Positions 5,807 through 8,724 of a stretch of 8,724 bases of DNA are shown here, one piece after another. Source of the stretch: an uncultured Bacteroidales bacterium (lineage in GTDB: Bacteria > Bacteroidota > Bacteroidia > Bacteroidales > P3); NCBI GenBank assembly GCA_947174375.1, contig CAMWIS010000066.1, positions 1 to 8,724 on the forward strand, in the 5' to 3' direction. Under the pieces are notes generated by a model. It was not told the DNA's origin, ran no database searches, and saw nothing but the letters and a program-made list of their open reading frames with translations. Made by a program: the position numbers and the translations under genes. Every line of letters begins with the position of its first letter. Positions within the stretch are counted from its first letter, which is position 1.

Positions 5807-7501
5807 TTATTTGGTTTCGGGCGACGGCTCGGTCGGCGATACGGAGGTCAGAATCCGCCGGTATTCCGTCCGGTCGTTCAGCAAATCGATGGCCGTCTCC
5901 ACCCATTCGTCCTGCCGCAGTTCGGCCTGCGCCCGTCCCTTCTGGTAATAGTAACGCGACACGATTTCTTCGAGCAGGGTTTCCGAAATGGCCTGTTTCT
6001 CGCGCCGCAGGTCGCCTTCCTTGGTGGCGGCCACGGCTTGTTTGAGTTGCCCGTAGGCCGTCCGAACGGCTTCCGAATCCATGCAGCTGTCGGCCTCCAG
6101 CCGCTCTTTCATTTCGTCCAGCAGCATCTCGCTGCCCGTCTGATAGGTGTAATCGCGGTTACGCATGAATTGCAGGAATTCGTCGTAGAGCGCGTCCGTG
6201 ACCGCGAAGCTGTCGATCGGGCCGATGTCGGCGTGCCGCCGCTTGTAGTCGTTGGCGAAGTCGAAGATATGGTAGCGCGTCACGAGCGTGGCCAACGCAT
6301 AGCCCATCGTCGGATAGACCATTTCGATGTCGGGCTCTATGCCGTCGCCGTCATAGACCGTGCGCCCGCCCTTGGTTTCAAAGGCCGTCCGCAGCGAATC
6401 GGGGATTTTGGGCGCGTGCCCGTCCTCGTCCTTGCGGCTGTAGTCGATGGCCTGCACGCAGCGGCCGCTCGGGATGTAGTATTTCGATACCGTGACCTTG
6501 AGCTGGGCGTTGTAGGGCAACGGCAGGATGTTCTGTACCAAGCCCTTGCCGAACGTCCGCTCGCCGATGATGACGGCGCGGTCGTAGTCCTGCAACGCGC
6601 CCGACACGATTTCGGAGGCCGAGGCCGTGCCGCGCGACGTGAGGATGGCCAACGGGATGTCGTTATCCACGGGGTTGTCGGTCGTATAGAACGTGCGGTT
6701 GCGATCGGGCTGTTTGCCGCGCGTGCTGACCACCGGCAGCCCCTTGTCGCAAAACAGGTTCACGATTTTAACGGCCTCGTCCAACAGCCCGCCGCCGTTG
6801 TAACGCAAGTCTAAAATCAGCTGTTCCGCCCCCTCTTTCTTGAGTTGCAGCAAGGCTTGCTTGACCTCGTTGGCCGCTCCCTGCGTAAAGCCGTCCAAGC
6901 GGATGTAGCCCGTATGGTCGCGCAACATCCCGCTGTACGTCACATTGTCGATTTTGATTTCCTGACGGATGAGCCGCACGCTGATGGGGTCGCGCACGCC
7001 CTCGCGTTCCACGACCAAATCCAGGGCCGTGCCGGCCTGCCCTTTGAGCAAGGCGCTCACCTCATCCACATTGCGCCCCTTCGTGTCTTCGCCGTTGAGC
7101 CGGATAATCTTGTCGCCGGGCTTCAAGCCCGCGCGGTCGGCCGGGAAGCCCTCGTAGGGTTCGGCTATATACACATACCCGTCGCGCCAGTGAATCAGCG
7201 AGCCGATGCCGCCATACTGACCCATCGTCATGATTTTGTAGTCCTCGATGTTGGACTCTGGAATATATACCGTATAGGGATCCAAGGACGAGAGCATGGC
7301 CTCCACGGCGTGCTGCATCAAATCGCCCGTCTGAACCTCATCTACATAGTTGAGCGCGAGTTCCTTATAGATAGAACCGAAGATTTCGAGATTTTTGAGC
7401 AAGTCGAACTCCTTGCTCTGCGCCCGCGCGGCGGACGACACGGACAGCCCGCCCGAAAGGCAGGCCCAAACCGCTACCGATAAAAACCAATTCCCTTTCA
7501 T
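5807..7501 (-). CDS. Secreted S41-family carboxy-terminal processing peptidase (CtpA/Prc-like)
   Basis: Serine protease that trims C-termini of exported proteins in the periplasm. The protein has 564 residues. A signal peptide is evident (residues 1-27; hydrophobic core WFLSVAVWA; likely cleavage after ARA27). A helical N-terminal region (about 30-90) is followed by a PDZ domain (about 95-180) with GLKPGDKIIRLNG (125-137). The S41 core (about 195-360) contains LDLRYNGGG (230-238), GTASASE (291-297) and GERTFGKGLVQ (313-323). By alignment with E. coli Prc, the catalytic pair is Ser294/Lys319 with Gln323. A helical charged C-terminal region (about 420-560) completes it. All catalytic residues are intact. 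It lies 15 bases after maf and 10 bases before the deaminase, so it is co-transcribed. Cys14 makes a poor lipobox, so I favour a soluble periplasmic enzyme. The natural substrate is unknown. Confidence 0.97.
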   Translation of the reverse strand: MKGNWFLSVAVWACLSGGLSVSSAARAQSKEFDLLKNLEIFGSIYKELALNYVDEVQTGDLMQHAVEAMLSSLDPYTVYIPESNIEDYKIMTMGQYGGIGSLIHWRDGYVYIAEPYEGFPADRAGLKPGDKIIRLNGEDTKGRNVDEVSALLKGQAGTALDLVVEREGVRDPISVRLIRQEIKIDNVTYSGMLRDHTGYIRLDGFTQGAANEVKQALLQLKKEGAEQLILDLRYNGGGLLDEAVKIVNLFCDKGLPVVSTRGKQPDRNRTFYTTDNPVDNDIPLAILTSRGTASASEIVSGALQDYDRAVIIGERTFGKGLVQNILPLPYNAQLKVTVSKYYIPSGRCVQAIDYSRKDEDGHAPKIPDSLRTAFETKGGRTVYDGDGIEPDIEMVYPTMGYALATLVTRYHIFDFANDYKRRHADIGPIDSFAVTDALYDEFLQFMRNRDYTYQTGSEMLLDEMKERLEADSCMDSEAVRTAYGQLKQAVAATKEGDLRREKQAISETLLEEIVSRYYYQKGRAQAELRQDEWVETAIDLLNDRTEYRRILTSVSPTEPSPETK

Positions 7502-7516
7502 ATATCCCCGGTCGCC

Positions 7517-8101
7517 TTAGAACGCCATCATGGCCCGGTACAGCCGCTGGGTGGGCAGCCCCATGACGTTGAAGAAAGAGCCTTCGACCTTCTCCACCGC
7601 CACATAGCCTATCCATTCCTGCAAGCCGTAAGCCCCGGCCTTGTCGTAGGGTTGCAGTTTATCGACGTAATATTCGATTTCCTCTAAGCTCAGCACGCGG
7701 AACGTGACGTCCGACACCACCGAGAAGCGTTCCTGCTTTTCGCGGCTGCGCAGACAGACGCCCGTGATGACGCGGTGGGTCTGCCCCGACAGCGTGTAGA
7801 GCATCCGCACGGCTTCCTCGCGGTCGGCCGGCTTGCCGAAGATGTGGCCGTCGAGCAACACCACGGTGTCGGCCGTGACGAGCAAGGCCTTCTCCGGCAG
7901 TTCGTCAAAACTGAAAGCCGCCGCTTTCTTCACCGCGATGTATTCGGCCACTTCCTCCTGCGGCAACGAAGCGGGATACGACTCGTCGGTCGCCTTGACG
8001 CGGACTTCGAAGTCGAAGCCCATCTTCTCCATGAGTTCCTTACGCCGCGGCGAGGCGGAGCCCAACACCACGCGGTAGGGGTATTGATGAGGCAACAACA
8101 T
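7517..8101 (-). CDS. maf: Maf family nucleotide pyrophosphatase (dTTP/UTP-type)
   Basis: Cytosolic house-cleaning enzyme that hydrolyses non-canonical or excess nucleoside triphosphates to monophosphate and pyrophosphate. It has 194 residues from the ATG at 8101, a normal length. Motifs are LGSASPRRKELM near the N-terminus, LLVTADTVV with the metal-binding Asp, FGKPADREEA, LSGQTHRVITGV, DKAGAYGLQ and the C-terminal EGSFFNVMGLPTQRL. The KAGAYG(I/L)Q and GSxxNVxGLP pattern is the YhdE-type subfamily (dTTP/UTP and modified pyrimidines) rather than the YceF type. A GTG two codons upstream (8107) is an alternative start; the ATG is preferred because it is the stronger codon and has AAGGG about seven bases upstream. 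The gap from frr is 24 bases. Linkage to frr is compatible with growth-related housekeeping and adds little specificity. Confidence 0.96.
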   Translation of the reverse strand: MLLPHQYPYRVVLGSASPRRKELMEKMGFDFEVRVKATDESYPASLPQEEVAEYIAVKKAAAFSFDELPEKALLVTADTVVLLDGHIFGKPADREEAVRMLYTLSGQTHRVITGVCLRSREKQERFSVVSDVTFRVLSLEEIEYYVDKLQPYDKAGAYGLQEWIGYVAVEKVEGSFFNVMGLPTQRLYRAMMAF

Positions 8102-8125
8102 AAGCACCCTTGTTTAAGCCACGGA

Positions 8126-8689
8126 TTAAACCGTCATGATATCCTTTTCCTTCTCGGAAAGCATCGCATCCACCTTGCCCACATACTTGTCGGTCTGGTC
8201 TTGGATGTCTTTTTCGGCCTGTTTCGTCGCGTCTTCGGGCAGGCCGTTCTTGCCGAGCTTCTTGATTTCCTCGTTCGCGTCGCGGCGCGTGTTGCGGATG
8301 GTCACCTTGGCCGTCTCGCCCTCGCCCTTGCAGCGTTTCATGAGTTCCTTACGGCGTTCCTCGGTGAGCGGCGGCAACGAGATGCGGATGAGCTCGCCGT
8401 TGTTCTGCGGCGTAAAACCGAGGTTGGCGGCCAGGATGGCTTTCTCCACGGCCGCAATCATATTGCGTTCCCACGGCTGAATCGTAATCTGCTTGGCATC
8501 GGGCGTATTGATGGCGGCAATCTGGTCGAGCGGCGTAAGCGTGCCGTAATAATCGACCTTGACGCCTTCCAGCATCTTGGGCGACGCCTTGCCGGCGCGG
8601 ATCTGCGACAGTTCTTTTTCAAGATGCGCCAACGCGGCCTCCATCTGTTCTTTCTGCTTGCCTAAACAAGCCTTCACTTCTTCGGTCAT
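8126..8689 (-). CDS. frr: Ribosome recycling factor
   Basis: Releases the 70S ribosome from mRNA after termination, together with EF-G. The protein has 187 residues, the normal full length. The N-terminal helix ends in SQIRAGKASPKMLEGV (28-43), followed by the second-domain strands (VDYYGTLTPLDQIA). NGELIRISLPPLTEERRKEL (98-115), KVTIRNTRRDANEEIKKL (128-145) and the long C-terminal helix EDATKQAEKDIQDQTDKYV (152-170) are conserved hallmarks, including Arg132. The ATG at 8689 is preceded by an AT-rich stretch of 35 bases reaching the window edge, with no Shine-Dalgarno site and no -7 box. Transcription therefore likely enters from an upstream gene, in many bacteria pyrH, which lies outside this window. 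Confidence 0.99.
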   Translation of the reverse strand: MTEEVKACLGKQKEQMEAALAHLEKELSQIRAGKASPKMLEGVKVDYYGTLTPLDQIAAINTPDAKQITIQPWERNMIAAVEKAILAANLGFTPQNNGELIRISLPPLTEERRKELMKRCKGEGETAKVTIRNTRRDANEEIKKLGKNGLPEDATKQAEKDIQDQTDKYVGKVDAMLSEKEKDIMTV

Positions 8690-8724
8690 ATCGATAGGTA
8701 TTATGTTTTCTAATGTTTGAACCC

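Noticed and set aside
7460..7501. Lipoprotein signal at Cys14 of the S41 peptidase
   Set aside because: The residues before it (V-W-A-C) are a poor lipobox and the hydrophobic stretch would be very short. A standard signal peptidase I site after ARA27 fits better.
8690..8724. Promoter upstream of frr
   Set aside because: The 35 visible bases are AT-rich but contain no TAnnTTTG box and are too short to hold a full promoter. Transcription probably comes from outside the window.

Overview
The window looks like chromosome from a GC-rich member of the Bacteroidota, most likely order Bacteroidales. The main evidence is the block gldA-like ATPase / DUF4271 membrane protein / uroporphyrinogen-III synthase-like protein / rnpA / yidD, an arrangement I know from that phylum. 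Supporting evidence is the scarcity of clear Shine-Dalgarno sites and a perfect match to the Bacteroidales -7 promoter box (TAnnTTTG). Genus cannot be fixed from this window. The gene families are chromosomal housekeeping types; I see no insertion sequence, phage gene, CRISPR array, tRNA or rRNA.

All ten genes lie on the minus strand, so transcription runs from high to low coordinates. In that order they are: frr (ribosome recycling factor, 8689-8126); maf (dTTP/UTP pyrophosphatase, 8101-7517); a secreted S41 carboxy-terminal processing protease (7501-5807); a guanine-deaminase-like nucleoside deaminase with an unexpected membrane-spanning N-terminus (5796-5176); a GldA-like ABC ATPase (5162-4206); a DUF4271 polytopic membrane protein (4209-3460); a HemD-like protein with a long disordered basic tail (3440-2412); rnpA (2411-1926); yidD (1939-1676); and a SulP anion transporter with a STAS domain (1656-4). 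Junctions are very tight. No gap exceeds 24 bases, two junctions overlap (4 and 14 bases) and one has zero spacing. The window therefore behaves as one long polycistronic unit, with no stretch of 300 bases lacking a gene.

Functionally the genes fall into three themes: translation and RNA processing (frr, rnpA), nucleotide metabolism and housekeeping (maf, deaminase), and membrane or envelope work (S41 protease, ABC ATPase, DUF4271, yidD, SulP), with the HemD-like gene wedged between them. An AT-rich island of about 120 bases at the DUF4271/hemD junction holds a good candidate internal promoter that would let hemD-rnpA-yidD-(sulP) be expressed separately from the upstream genes.

I did not find a convincing novel multi-gene system. 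The observations most worth checking are: hemD and rnpA in the same frame separated by one TAG codon; the roughly 90-residue lysine-tailed extension on HemD, whose coding sequence doubles as an A-rich leader for rnpA; the internal promoter inside DUF4271; the membrane-anchored deaminase, possibly with two starts; and the ATGA coupling of an ABC ATPase to DUF4271 with no recognisable permease nearby.
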